A DNA stretch of 64,000 nt from Gammaproteobacteria bacterium (GCA_024235035.1 JACKNE010000007.1:285539-349538); one strand, 5' to 3'. Positions 8,886-18,612 are shown, counted from the first letter of the stretch. Made by a program: numbers and translations. The notes: generated by a model from the sequence alone, not told the origin.

Positions 8886-11800
8886 GGCGTAGCCCCCTCC
8901 ATGGTGTCATCAGGATGGTAGATGGGCAGGCGTGCCACCTTGCGCCCGGACAGCCAGGTAAAGAACATGGGAATAAAAATGGTGGCGACGAAGGTAGCTG
9001 CCAGCATGCCTCCGAACACGCCAGTGCCCATGGAGCGACGGGCGGCAGAGCCCGCGCCGGTGGAGATCACCAGCGGAAAGACGCCCAGAATGAAGGCCAG
9101 TGAAGTCATGACGATGGGGCGTAACCGCAGTCGCGCGCCTTCCAATGCTGCTTCCAGGGTGCCTAAACCCTCAGCCTGCTTCTGCACGGCGAATTCCACG
9201 ATCAGGATAGCGTTCTTGGACGCTAGGCCGATCAATACCACCAGGCCAATCTGGAAGTAGATATCGTTGGGCATACCTCGAATCATCACCGCCGCTAAAG
9301 CCCCGCACAGCGCAAACGGCACAGCGAGAATCACCGCCAACGGCAGAGACCACCTCTCGTACTGGGCTGCCAGAATCAGGAACACCATCAAGATGCCAAA
9401 GCCGAAAGCTATGGCGGAGGTCGTGCCAGTCCGCTTCTCCTGGAAAGCTTGACCGGTCCAGGCCAATTCGTAACCTGTGGGCAATATTTCCCGAGCGACG
9501 CCTTCTACGATCTGGATAGTGTCGCCAGAGCTGATATGAGGCGAAGAGTTACCTAGTATTTTGGCCGCCAGGAACCCGTTGAAGCGCTCCAATTGTTCTG
9601 GGCCGACGATGGATTTGACCGTGATTAACGCCGATACCGGGATCATAGCCCCCTCGGTGGACCGCACGTAGACCTTACCTAAATCGTCCGGATTGGCCCG
9701 AAACGGCGCGTCTGCTTGGAGTTGCACCCGGTAGGTGCGGCTGTTGAAGTTGAAGTCATTGACGTACAAGGCGCCCATAGTGGCTTGCAGGGTCTGGTAG
9801 ACGTCCGCCACTGGAATGTTGAGGGATATTGCCTTGGCTTCATCCACTTCCACGTAGAGCTGTGGCGAGGTAGGCCGGAAGAAGGTATTGATGCTGATCA
9901 GTTCCGGGCGCTCCTTTAGGGCGGCCATGAATTGCTGGACCACCTTCGCCAAGTGTTGCGGATCACTGTCGCTGTGTGCCTGAATATAGACCTCGAAACC
10001 ACCCGCAGCGCCCAAACCCCGAATCGCCGGCGGATTGAACACCAGCCCCAGGCCATCGGGCAGCATCATGCCCATGCCCATGTATTTCTTGGCCAGCGCC
10101 TCGGCGACCGCCGTGCGCTCATCCCAATCCTTGAGGGGGATGAACACAGTGCCGGAGTTGGTTTTCTGACCGCCGCCGATGATGTCGTTGCCAGCGATCA
10201 CAAACACTCGATCTACCGCAGGGTCAGCGGCGAGCATCTCCCTGAATCGCTCGCCGCTGACTCGGGTGCGTTGCAAACTGGCACCATCAGGCAGCATCAA
10301 CGCACTGATTAGATAACCTTGATCTTCAGCTGGTACGAAACCGCCAGGCACAGCGCGGAACATGAAGATGCAGCCGCCGATGACCAATGCGAACATGGCG
10401 GTACCGATGATGCGGTGATGCAACGTGATGTTCACAGTGCGGGTATAAGCGCGAGTGAATGCGGCGAACAAGCGGTTGAAGGGCCTGAACAGCAGCGATT
10501 CCTCGTGTTGCACCTTGAGCAGCAGCGCGCACAAGGCTGGGGTCAGCGTGAGCGCGACGACACCGGACAGGGTCACGGCGATGGCCACGGTGACGGCAAA
10601 CTGCTGGTACAGCTTGCCGGCGATGCCGCCGAGGAAGGCCACCGGAATGAACACCGCGCACAATACCAACACGATGGCAATCACCGCGCTGGAGACTTCG
10701 TGCATCGCCTCGATGGCGGCGCCCATGGGTGACATCTTCTGCTCGGACATCAGTCGCTCGACGTTTTCCAGCACCACGATGGCATCGTCCACCACTATAC
10801 CGATAGCCAACACCATGGCGAACAAAGTCAGGGTGTTGATGGAGAAACCGAAGAGCCATAAACCGGCGAAAGTGCCGATCAGCGACACTGGCACCGCCAC
10901 CATGGGAATGAGCGTTGCGCGCCAGCTTTGCAGGAACAGATACACCACCGCCACCACCAATAGCAGTGCTTCCGCCAGGGTTTGTATAACTTCCCGGATC
11001 GAGGCATCCACGAATTTCGTGGTGTCGAACGGCACTACATAATCCACACCGCTCGGGAATTTTTGTTTCAACTCATCCATCTTCGCTCGCACTGACTGAG
11101 CGACCTCCAGGGCATTGGCGCCCGACTGGAGAAAAATGCCGATGCCGATGACCGGTTTGCCCAGCAAAGTGGTGGACGCATCATAGCTCTGCGCCCCTAG
11201 CTCGAGACGGGCGATATCCCGGACGCGCAGGACGCCATCGGGACCTTGGGCGCGCACCACGATGTCGCCGAACTGTTCGGGGGTGATCAACCGACCTTTA
11301 GCGGTCACCGTGTAGACCAATTGCTGACCGTCGGGCGCGGGCTCCTGGCCGATCTTGCCGGCAGCGTTTTGCTTATTTTGCGCTGCGATGGCGCCAGCGA
11401 TGTCGGTGGTCGTCAATCCCAGTTGCGCCATGCGATCCGGCTTGAGCCAGACCCGCATGGAGTAGTCCAGCGCGCCAAATATCTGGGCGTCTCCCACGCC
11501 GGGAAGGCGTTTGAGGTCGTCCAGGATATTCGCCAAGACATAGTTGGACAGATAGAGGGCGCTGCGGCTGCTGTCTGGTGAGGTGACAGTAGCGACCATC
11601 AAGATATCGTTGGAGCGCTTCTGCACATTCACGCCGTACTGGCGCACCACATCCGGCAAACGCGGCTCGGCGATCTTGACCCGATTATTCACGTTAACCG
11701 TGGCTATATCGATGTTGGTGCCCACCTCGAAGGTAGCGGTAATAGTGACCTGACCGTTAGAGGCCGCTGCAGAACTGAAATAAAGCAACCCTTCCACGCC

Positions 11801-12010
11801 GGAAAGCTGTTCTTCGATCGGCGCGGCCACCGTCTTGGTCAGCGTCTCAGCGGACGCCCCTGGATAGGTGGCGGAAATAAGCACAGTCGGTGGGGCGATT
11901 TCCGGGTAGTGGGCGATGGGCAGCACACGGGCGGCCATGATGCCGGCAATGACGATGATGATGGAGATAACCGAGGCGAAAATCGGGCGCTGGATGAAAA
12001 ATCGAGACAT
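8882..12010 (-). CDS. RND multidrug efflux transporter, HAE1 family (AcrB/MexB-like)
   Basis: This 1042-residue inner-membrane proton antiporter begins MSRFFIQRPIFASVISIII and keeps the AcrB-family layout: TM1, porter loop, TM2-6, second porter loop, TM8-12. In TM4 the motif AIGIVVDDAIVVLENVER carries the paired aspartates of the proton relay. GLASKNAILIVEFA in TM10 carries the essential lysine. FFRPTSPQLYVEVDEAKA lies in the second porter loop. It takes substrates from periplasm and membrane and passes them through the adaptor to the outer-membrane factor. It sits between both partner genes, 16 bp after the adaptor and overlapping the outer-membrane factor by 4 nt. Confidence 0.96.
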   Translation of the reverse strand: MSRFFIQRPIFASVISIIIVIAGIMAARVLPIAHYPEIAPPTVLISATYPGASAETLTKTVAAPIEEQLSGVEGLLYFSSAAASNGQVTITATFEVGTNIDIATVNVNNRVKIAEPRLPDVVRQYGVNVQKRSNDILMVATVTSPDSSRSALYLSNYVLANILDDLKRLPGVGDAQIFGALDYSMRVWLKPDRMAQLGLTTTDIAGAIAAQNKQNAAGKIGQEPAPDGQQLVYTVTAKGRLITPEQFGDIVVRAQGPDGVLRVRDIARLELGAQSYDASTTLLGKPVIGIGIFLQSGANALEVAQSVRAKMDELKQKFPSGVDYVVPFDTTKFVDASIREVIQTLAEALLLVVAVVYLFLQSWRATLIPMVAVPVSLIGTFAGLWLFGFSINTLTLFAMVLAIGIVVDDAIVVLENVERLMSEQKMSPMGAAIEAMHEVSSAVIAIVLVLCAVFIPVAFLGGIAGKLYQQFAVTVAIAVTLSGVVALTLTPALCALLLKVQHEESLLFRPFNRLFAAFTRAYTRTVNITLHHRIIGTAMFALVIGGCIFMFRAVPGGFVPAEDQGYLISALMLPDGASLQRTRVSGERFREMLAADPAVDRVFVIAGNDIIGGGQKTNSGTVFIPLKDWDERTAVAEALAKKYMGMGMMLPDGLGLVFNPPAIRGLGAAGGFEVYIQAHSDSDPQHLAKVVQQFMAALKERPELISINTFFRPTSPQLYVEVDEAKAISLNIPVADVYQTLQATMGALYVNDFNFNSRTYRVQLQADAPFRANPDDLGKVYVRSTEGAMIPVSALITVKSIVGPEQLERFNGFLAAKILGNSSPHISSGDTIQIVEGVAREILPTGYELAWTGQAFQEKRTGTTSAIAFGFGILMVFLILAAQYERWSLPLAVILAVPFALCGALAAVMIRGMPNDIYFQIGLVVLIGLASKNAILIVEFAVQKQAEGLGTLEAALEGARLRLRPIVMTSLAFILGVFPLVISTGAGSAARRSMGTGVFGGMLAATFVATIFIPMFFTWLSGRKVARLPIYHPDDTMEGATP

Positions 12011-12026
12011 GGCATACTCCGCTCAC

Positions 12027-13256
12027 TCAGCCCTGGCGTACGGAAACGGTGGTGGGTGAATTAATTGCGGCAGGCGCAGCTTTGTCACCCAATGTTGCGG
12101 TTGGCGCCGTCTGGGGTGGATGAGGGGCGACCATCGCGCCGGGACGTAATTTCATCAGATTGTCGATAATCACCCGATCGCCAGCGTTGAGACCACTGAG
12201 AATGACCCAATCCTTACCTTGCCATTCTCCGGTCTGCACCGGGCGTGGCGTGACCTTGTTCTCGGCATCAGCGACGAACACCAAGCGGCCTTGCTCGTTT
12301 TGCACGACTGCCGCCTGTGGCACTAGGAACACGCTATCCCGTTCTCCGGCTAGGATGCGGGCACGCACAAACTGGCCAGGGAGCAATGCCCCCTCTGGAT
12401 TCTCGAACTCGGCGCGGAACTGTTGCGTACCCAGATTCGGGTCGATGCTAGTGGCGAGGAAATTAAGCCGACCCGGTTTGGAATAGGCGGCGCCGTTCGG
12501 CAGCACCAACTGGACGCCGGTTACGGCTTTTTGCGTCAATCGCCCACCCGGTACGCGGGCCATGTCGCTCTCGGAAAGGCTGAAACGCACCCACATCGGG
12601 TCCGATTGATGAATCGAGGTCAGCAAGCTGTCGCTGGTGACGATCAGACTGCCTTCGGATTTCACTGCCCGGCCCGAAAGTCCCGACACAGGCGCGGTCA
12701 CCGTGGTGTAGGAAAGATTCAGCTCCGCCTGGCGCATGTTGGCTTCCGTAGCTTGCAAGATTGCTTGGGACAAGGCGCTAGTGGAAGTCGCATCATCGTA
12801 CTCCTTGCGGCTGATCGATTGCTTATCCAATAACCCCTTGAGTCGCGCTGCTTCACGCGCTGCCTGATCGACCCGAGCCTTGGCTTCAGCCCGATTAGCG
12901 CGCGCCTGGGCCAGCGCGATCTGGTAAGGAATCTGATCGATTTGAAACAGAGGTTGACCTGCCTTGACTGGTTCCCCTTCCTGATAAAGTCGCTTGATCA
13001 AGATACCGCCTACACGAGCCCGGACCTCGGTTTCCTTGGCGCCTTCCGTCTGGGCTATGACTTCGACGATGATTGGTGTGCGGGTTGGCTCAACCGCCAA
13101 TACCGTCACGGGTAGGGGTGGCGGGGCGGCAGGGTTGTTGCTCGGGTCGGTCCCGGATTTCGAACAACCAGCGATCAGTGCGATTAGGATGACGACGCTA
13201 TGAAAAGTAAGGGGTAATCCAGCGGGATGACCAGGCGAGATGCGAGTGCGGAGCAC
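12027..13256 (-). CDS. RND efflux periplasmic adaptor lipoprotein (AcrA/MexA-like)
   Basis: First gene of the efflux operon. The 409-residue adaptor starts with GTG, supported by a GGAG site 7 nt upstream, and carries a lipoprotein signal ending LIALIAGC. Typical membrane-fusion features follow: a split lipoyl/barrel-sandwich domain (EVRARVGGILIKRLYQEGEPV), an alpha-hairpin of about 60 residues (ARANRAEAKARVDQAAREAA), the second lipoyl half with VTAPVSGLSGRAVKSEG, and a beta-barrel domain ending LKPGAM-like. It links the transporter and outer-membrane duct. The promoter lies in the 60 bp upstream and contains an AcrR-type operator. Confidence 0.94.
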   Translation of the reverse strand: MLRTRISPGHPAGLPLTFHSVVILIALIAGCSKSGTDPSNNPAAPPPLPVTVLAVEPTRTPIIVEVIAQTEGAKETEVRARVGGILIKRLYQEGEPVKAGQPLFQIDQIPYQIALAQARANRAEAKARVDQAAREAARLKGLLDKQSISRKEYDDATSTSALSQAILQATEANMRQAELNLSYTTVTAPVSGLSGRAVKSEGSLIVTSDSLLTSIHQSDPMWVRFSLSESDMARVPGGRLTQKAVTGVQLVLPNGAAYSKPGRLNFLATSIDPNLGTQQFRAEFENPEGALLPGQFVRARILAGERDSVFLVPQAAVVQNEQGRLVFVADAENKVTPRPVQTGEWQGKDWVILSGLNAGDRVIIDNLMKLRPGAMVAPHPPQTAPTATLGDKAAPAAINSPTTVSVRQG

Positions 13257-13288
13257 GGTTAATCTCCAAGATGGGCAAGATTGAGCGA

Positions 13289-13316
13289 ATTATATACATT
13301 CACGAATGTATGTAAA
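13289..13316 (-). promoter_or_regulatory. Efflux operon promoter with AcrR-like palindromic operator
   Basis: On the minus strand TTTACA and TATAAT are spaced by 16 nt and lead into the adaptor gene. A dyad (TACATTC and GAATGTA around a 2-nt centre, extended by TA steps) occupies the whole spacer at 13291-13314. It matches about 20 of 24 positions of the E. coli acrAB operator bound by the TetR-family repressor AcrR, as I remember that site. The position implies repression by blocking RNA polymerase, relieved by ligand binding. No tetR-family gene is present within the window on either side. Confidence 0.7.
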
Positions 13317-14240
13317 CAAAAATCTAAGCGCATCGATAGTAATTTGTCGGGTATGGTAAAAAATTTTTTATTAGTTTATATGTAATGGCAATATAGCTAA
13401 TAAAGTCTATAGTGAAGATTTGAGAGTGAGGAGTGATATAGGGTTATCTATCAGGTATGCCTAAGACGCATATCATTGCTATATTAAAAATAGGAATGGA
13501 TACGCTTAATTTTTGGATTAGGTCGTATTTAAAAAAGGGGGATATGAAGCTGAGATGAAGGACTTTATTTTGAGAAGAAATTAAATTTAATAAATCTGAT
13601 TCTAATGCTTACATTAGCCAGAATAATTCAACAAGTATCAAGAAATTTAAGTGCATTTTTTGTTAAAAATGCTCAGTTTAATCAAGATTAAAGATACTCA
13701 GGATCGCTGATAAAAACCTTTCTTTATAAAGAAAATAGATGAATGAAAAGAGCGGGATTTATTGAGAAAATAAGGCAGAATAAATCCCGAGGAGATTAAG
13801 AATAAAATGTTGTTTATATTAATGAATTTTTTTTTAAAAATATCAAAAATAGTTTTGGCGAGAGAGGTGATATCATTTTTGGATGATAAACATCATAGAC
13901 TGTCTAAAAATGCAATCTGATTGCAGGATTCACAAATTAGGATATCATTGATCAACTTATATTTATTTTCAGATATAAAGTATTTAACAGTATTTAAAAC
14001 AAAAATTTAGATATATTTAATTTATACACTTCCTAAGAATTTACTTCTTGTTATGAATAATGCGAACTTCCATAAATAAGAAGAAATAATAAGCATTATT
14101 GAAGAAAATTTTTATCAATAATAATTTTTAATTACTTATCCATAAATGTTAAAGGTAGCTGGTCCATTATTAAGCGAAGATTGAGAAAATTATTCCAAAT
14201 AATAAGGGTCTTTTTGAGTCCTCATCAGCGGTATTTAAAA
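13317..14240. other. AT-rich gene-free stretch of about 0.9 kb
   Basis: No reading frame of 60 codons or more occurs in any frame, and the base composition is strikingly AT-rich compared with its neighbours on both sides. Runs of A and T, short TA repeats and many stop codons fill it. The only clear structure is one 11-bp inverted repeat, listed separately. It could be a decayed gene (for example a lost efflux regulator), foreign DNA, or a protein-binding AT-rich spacer. I recognise no homology in it. Confidence 0.7.
13753..13789. repeat. Perfect 11-bp inverted repeat inside the AT-rich stretch
   Basis: CGGGATTTATT and AATAAATCCCG are exact inverse complements separated by 15 nt. On the minus strand the stem is followed by CTCTTTTC, which would make a weak terminator. 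On the plus strand there is no T-tract. It may end a small RNA, but none is demonstrated. Confidence 0.4.
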
Positions 14241-15020
14241 CTAAATAAAAACTATTTTACTATATGCTTGGCGAATCGCACGCAAACTGGCAGCCGCCCC
14301 TGAAGCCAGTTTGTAATCGACGAAACGGGTGACGTGAGTGTCGGTCGGGTTGATTTCCACCGTGGGAATGCCCATCTGGCTGGCCTGAGCTACTGGCCCG
14401 GCAATGTAAGGAAATACACTGGTGGTGCCGATGCTGAACACCAGATCGAAACCTTGATCCAGCTCTCGATAAAGCTGCTGAATCGCATCAGAGGGCAACG
14501 CCTCGCCGAATAGGACAACCCGTGGTCGCACCAACGCCTGACATTCTGGGCAGGACGGTGGTATGTCCAGTCCGCTATAGTCAGGTACGCTGAGTGCGTA
14601 GTCACAGTGCGTGCAGAACAAGTCGTGGATATCGCCGTGAATCTCGATCAGGTTGCGACTGCCGGCATCGCGATGAAAGCCATCAATGTTCTGCGTCAAC
14701 ACACAAACATCAAGCTGGTTCTGCCACTCGGCGATGATGGCATGGGCATCGTTGAAGCGTGCTCCCCGGCAGGCGCTTTCGATCTGGTGCAAATACTTCC
14801 AGGTAATGGCGGGATTCGCTTCCAGCATCGGGCCAGACAGAGCGGTTTCGATAGAAAAGTTTTCCTCGGTCGCTTTATCGTTATACAACCCGCCGATACC
14901 GCGATAAGTCGGCAAGCCGGAATCGGCGGAGATGCCAGCACCGGTAATGAACAGCAACCGGCGGGCGCGGCGCATTGCGTCGGCGATGCGCGCGACAATC
15001 ATAGGATCAGGGTCATTCAT
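14241..15020 (-). CDS. Sir2-family NAD-dependent protein deacylase
   Basis: A sirtuin of 259 residues, the usual bacterial length. The NAD-binding motif reads FITGAGISADSGLPTYRG. The catalytic region shows LTQNIDGFHRDAG and the active-site histidine in IEIHGD. A structural zinc site is formed by CTHC and CPEC (about residues 137-163), and FSIGTTSVFPYIAGP closes the Rossmann fold. It removes acyl groups from protein lysines, producing nicotinamide and O-acyl-ADP-ribose. It is monocistronic, running leftward into the AT-rich stretch, and is divergent from the glycosyltransferase gene. Deacetylase versus desuccinylase preference cannot be told. Confidence 0.93.
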   Translation of the reverse strand: MNDPDPMIVARIADAMRRARRLLFITGAGISADSGLPTYRGIGGLYNDKATEENFSIETALSGPMLEANPAITWKYLHQIESACRGARFNDAHAIIAEWQNQLDVCVLTQNIDGFHRDAGSRNLIEIHGDIHDLFCTHCDYALSVPDYSGLDIPPSCPECQALVRPRVVLFGEALPSDAIQQLYRELDQGFDLVFSIGTTSVFPYIAGPVAQASQMGIPTVEINPTDTHVTRFVDYKLASGAAASLRAIRQAYSKIVFI

Positions 15021-15067
15021 GGCGTGGTAGCCTCGCTCGGATGATTCAAAGCTGTTTTAGAGGACTC

Positions 15068-16252
15068 ATGAAAATTCTAATGCTTTCGGATGTGTATTTT
15101 CCGCGCGTAAACGGCGTTTCGACATCGATTCAGACGTTTCGGCGTGAATTGCAGCAATTGGGACATGAGGTTTGGCTGGTAGCGCCGAAATATGGTGAAT
15201 CCACTGAAGATGAAGAAGGCATCCACCGGGTGGTCTCCCGCCAAGTCCTCTTCGATCCCGAAGATCGGATGATGCAACCCTGGTCGCTGCGTCGACAACT
15301 GACCACTCTCCAAGCCCAGGATTTTGATCTCGTGCATATTCAGACACCTTTCCTCGCCCACTATGCCGGTTTGCGCCTGGCGCGGCGTCTAGCGATCCCA
15401 TGCGTTGAAACCTATCACACCTTTTTCGAGGAATATCTGTTTCATTACCTGCCGATTTTGCCGAAAAGCGCTTGGCGGGCCCTCGCCCGTCAATTTTCAC
15501 GTCGTCAGTGCAACCAATTGGATGGATTGGTCGTACCCTCGCAAGCGATGCGCGAGGTGCTGACCCAGTATGGGATCCAGACGACGATGCAGGTGATTCC
15601 GACCGGCATGCCGACGGTGGCCTTTCAGGAAGGTGACGGTGCGGCATTTCGCACCCGGCATGGCATCGGTCCCGATCAGCCCACGCTGGTGTTCGTAGGC
15701 CGAGTGGCTTTTGAGAAAAACATCGAGTTTCTGCTGCAAGTCGCCCATGAGCTGGAGCAGACGACTCACCCCAATATCGTATTGATCGTCGCCGGCGAGG
15801 GGCCGGCGGAAGATCGGTTGCGGCGTTTGGGTAGAGAACTGGGATTACAAGCGAATTTACGCTTCGTCGGCTACCTGGAGCGAGGCACTGAGCTGAGTGG
15901 TTGCTATCAGGCTGGCGACGCTTTCGTTTTTGCCTCACGCACCGAAACTCAAGGGTTGGTATTGTTGGAAGCGATGAGTTTGGGGGTGCCGGTCGTCTCC
16001 ACCGCCGTCATGGGTACCCGTGACATCCTGGCGGCGAAACGGGGTGCGCTGGTTGCTGAGGAGGATGTGACGCATTTTGCTACCCAGGTGCGTCAAGTGA
16101 TTGATAATGCTGAGCTTCGCCAACAGTTAGGCGAAGATGGTCGAATTTATGCCCGACAATGGACCGCGGAAGGTCCGGCTCAGGCATTGCTGGCGTTTTA
16201 TGAGACTCTCCTAGCTAAGAAGCAGTTGGCGACGCTGCGCTCAGACCGCTAG
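15068..16252 (+). CDS. Glycosyltransferase family 4 (GT-B fold)
   Basis: The protein has 394 residues. The N-terminal half starts MKILMLSDVYFPRVNGVSTS, typical of GT4 enzymes that act on lipid or sugar acceptors (diacylglycerol or phosphatidylinositol glycosyltransferase type). The C-terminal half holds the nucleotide-sugar domain with FVGRVAFEKNIEFLL and the E-x7-E motif in ASRTETQGLVLLEAMSLG. An AGAGG site precedes the ATG. Relatives glycosylate membrane lipids or trehalose-like acceptors; the acceptor here is unknown. Its 3' end overlaps the convergent ParA gene by 12 bp. Confidence 0.88.
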   Translation: MKILMLSDVYFPRVNGVSTSIQTFRRELQQLGHEVWLVAPKYGESTEDEEGIHRVVSRQVLFDPEDRMMQPWSLRRQLTTLQAQDFDLVHIQTPFLAHYAGLRLARRLAIPCVETYHTFFEEYLFHYLPILPKSAWRALARQFSRRQCNQLDGLVVPSQAMREVLTQYGIQTTMQVIPTGMPTVAFQEGDGAAFRTRHGIGPDQPTLVFVGRVAFEKNIEFLLQVAHELEQTTHPNIVLIVAGEGPAEDRLRRLGRELGLQANLRFVGYLERGTELSGCYQAGDAFVFASRTETQGLVLLEAMSLGVPVVSTAVMGTRDILAAKRGALVAEEDVTHFATQVRQVIDNAELRQQLGEDGRIYARQWTAEGPAQALLAFYETLLAKKQLATLRSDR

Positions 16253-17005
16253 CAAGCTGTAAAGTGCTTCAAATTCACGGCTCAGCTTGTGCTTGGGGTC
16301 AAGATGAATCATCGGCAGCGCCTGGACGTGTGATTCGCGAATCTTGATCGACGCGGACAGAAAAGTGTTTAGCACAGGCAGACCCTCGGTGCGCAGTTCT
16401 TCGACCAACCGCACTGGCAGATTGGCGCGAGCTTGATAGTGATTGACCACGATGCCCTCGACCCGCAGAGCGTGATTATGATCGGCCTGGATTTCTCGAA
16501 CGCTGTCCATCAACGTATACAGGGCGCGACGCGAAAACTCATCGCAATCGAAGGGGATCAAGCAGGTGTCGGCGGCAATCAGCGCCGAACGGGTGAAGAA
16601 ATTCAACGCTGGCGGCGTGTCGATGAAAACCTCATCGATATCTCGAAGCGTATCCAATGCCTCACGCAGCTTGTACATTTTGTAGCGTGATTCCAGCTTG
16701 ACCTGCAATTCTTCCAAGCGAGGATCAGATGGCAAAACGCCGAGATTGGCAAAGCGAGTGGGAACTACATAGGTGTGCGGTTTGTCCCCGAACATCTTAT
16801 AGGCCAAAATATCGTCGAAAAAATGAGCGAGCGTTTTTTTCTGTTCTTCCAGTGACGGACCGAGCAGATAACGGGACGCATTGGCCTGCGGGTCCAGATC
16901 GACCAATAGGGTCCGGCGGCCCCGCGCAGCACTGATAGCCGCCAGGTTGCAGGCAATGGTGGACTTGCCTACCCCTCCTTTCTGATTGAAGATGACTCGA
17001 CGCAT
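16241..17005 (-). CDS. ParA/MinD-family ATPase (orphan)
   Basis: A 254-residue deviant Walker ATPase. The N-terminus reads MRRVIFNQKGGVGKSTIACN, with the signature lysine of the deviant Walker A. Walker A' appears as LLVDLDPQANAS and Walker B as DEVFIDTPPALNFF. Such ATPases form ATP sandwich dimers on DNA or membrane and position plasmids, chromosomes or protein machines. There is no parB or parS partner next to it, so it is probably a cargo-positioning orphan. The start is set at ATG because the upstream alternative is GTG without better support. Confidence 0.85.
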   Translation of the reverse strand: MRRVIFNQKGGVGKSTIACNLAAISAARGRRTLLVDLDPQANASRYLLGPSLEEQKKTLAHFFDDILAYKMFGDKPHTYVVPTRFANLGVLPSDPRLEELQVKLESRYKMYKLREALDTLRDIDEVFIDTPPALNFFTRSALIAADTCLIPFDCDEFSRRALYTLMDSVREIQADHNHALRVEGIVVNHYQARANLPVRLVEELRTEGLPVLNTFLSASIKIRESHVQALPMIHLDPKHKLSREFEALYSLLAV

Positions 17006-17185
17006 GGTGGTTTCCACGGGTTTGTTAGGGTTTCAGCAAGTGTAGTGCATGTCATGGAAAAGCGTCGGGATAGGCAATAAACGGCTATGGTGTTGGCGAT
17101 CGAGCCCTCTGGGTATTTGCACCCCAACTAAAAACTGACCAAACTGCTAGAATCATCTTTATCCTACGACTTTTCCGGGGACGGC

Positions 17186-18598
17186 ATGGCTTCATTCACT
17201 TCTCCCAGCGATGGCACCGAAATCATCGTCGCGACTTCCCAGTCTCGATTGCGGGTCCAATTCGAAGCGATTGAGTTGCGGGTGATCGCTGGATCGGACA
17301 CCGGACTGGAAATCAGCCTCGGTCTGCCCAATGTGCGCATCGGCACCTCACCTGACAACGACGTGGTGCTGACGGACCGAGCCGTCTCACGTCGGCACGC
17401 TGAAATCCACATGACGCCTAATGGCTTGTTGCTGCGCGATCTGGGATCGACGAATGGCACCTTTATCAACGATGTGCGCATTACTGAGGCCTACATTCCA
17501 CCTGACGCAGAATGTCGGCTCGGCTATTCGCAATTGCTGATTCGCCAGCGCACTGAGGAGCGGAAAGTTGCTGTGCCGCGTCAAGATCATCTGGGCGAAC
17601 TGGTGGGATCGAGCGAACGGATGCGGGAACTGTATGGGTTGATTCGGGCGGTAGCCCCCACTCCGACCACTGTCCATCTGAATGGCGAATCGGGATCAGG
17701 TAAGGAGCTGGTCGCTCGCACTCTGCACGCTTTCTCTGGCCGACCAGGCCCCTTGGTGGTGTTCGACGCTTCAGTGACCGATCCAGAGATGGTGCGCAAT
17801 GACTTGTTCGGTCATATCAAAGGCGCGTTTACCGGCGCGACCGGTTCGCGCGAAGGCGCCTTTCGTCAGGCCCATACAGGCACCTTGTTCATCGATGAAA
17901 TCGGTGAACTGCCGCTGGATTTGCAACCACGTCTGCTCCGGGTGTTGGAAACCCGTGAAGTGACGCCTATCGGCTCGGACAAATCGACCCGGGTGGATGT
18001 GCGCGTCATTACCGCCACACACCGAGACCTGGCCGCCATGGTGCAGACCGGCGCCTTCCGCGCTGATCTGTTCTACCGCCTGTCGGTCGTACCCATCGAT
18101 CTGCCAGCGCTGCGCGAGGTTCGCGAGGATATCCCACTGATCGCCGAACACCTGTGCCAGCAATTGCAATTGAACTGCCGGATTTCGGCGGCGGCCATGG
18201 CGACATTACAAGGCTATCCCTGGCCTGGTAACGTGCGGGAATTACGTAACGTACTGGAACGAGCAGCGGTCATGTGTAAGGACCGGGAAATCCGCGTTGA
18301 AGATTTACGCTTACCCAAGGTCGCCATGGCGCCGATATCAGCTCCACTGGCGCCTGTCCCCGTGGTTTCCGCTGCGCTTCCGCCATCTCCGCCACCCAGC
18401 TTGGTCGAACCGGTATCGATCCCTAAATCCAGTGCTGCTGATGCTCGCGCGCATCTCAAGGATATGGAACGCCAGATGATTATCGAAGCCATGGAGCGTA
18501 ATCGAAACAACAAAGCAGCAGTGGCTCGGGAGTTGGGTATTCCCCTCTCGACCCTGAAGCGCCGCCTTAAGGAATATCAGATCGGCGAGGAAGAATAG
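17186..18598 (+). CDS. FHA-domain sigma-54-dependent transcriptional activator
   Basis: A 470-residue enhancer-binding protein in which the usual receiver domain is replaced by an FHA domain (about residues 30-120, with IGTSPDNDVVLTDRAVSRRH and LRDLGSTNGTFIND). The AAA+ domain (about 135-365) has Walker A NGESGSGKELVAR, the sigma-54 contact loop GAFTGA, Walker B TLFIDEIGEL, and an arginine-finger region. After a proline-rich linker comes a Fis-type helix-turn-helix (NKAAVARELGIPLSTLKRRL). FHA domains read phosphothreonine, so activity is probably set by a Ser/Thr kinase. Such regulators often control secretion or surface genes; the target here is unknown. Confidence 0.93.
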   Translation: MASFTSPSDGTEIIVATSQSRLRVQFEAIELRVIAGSDTGLEISLGLPNVRIGTSPDNDVVLTDRAVSRRHAEIHMTPNGLLLRDLGSTNGTFINDVRITEAYIPPDAECRLGYSQLLIRQRTEERKVAVPRQDHLGELVGSSERMRELYGLIRAVAPTPTTVHLNGESGSGKELVARTLHAFSGRPGPLVVFDASVTDPEMVRNDLFGHIKGAFTGATGSREGAFRQAHTGTLFIDEIGELPLDLQPRLLRVLETREVTPIGSDKSTRVDVRVITATHRDLAAMVQTGAFRADLFYRLSVVPIDLPALREVREDIPLIAEHLCQQLQLNCRISAAAMATLQGYPWPGNVRELRNVLERAAVMCKDREIRVEDLRLPKVAMAPISAPLAPVPVVSAALPPSPPPSLVEPVSIPKSSAADARAHLKDMERQMIIEAMERNRNNKAAVARELGIPLSTLKRRLKEYQIGEEE

Positions 18599-18612
18599 CC
18601 TCCGTTCTGGCA

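Noticed and set aside
10326..10859. A 177-codon frame on the same strand within the first RND transporter gene
   Set aside because: It is an alternate frame inside the conserved AcrB-like coding sequence, with arginine/histidine-rich low-complexity translation.
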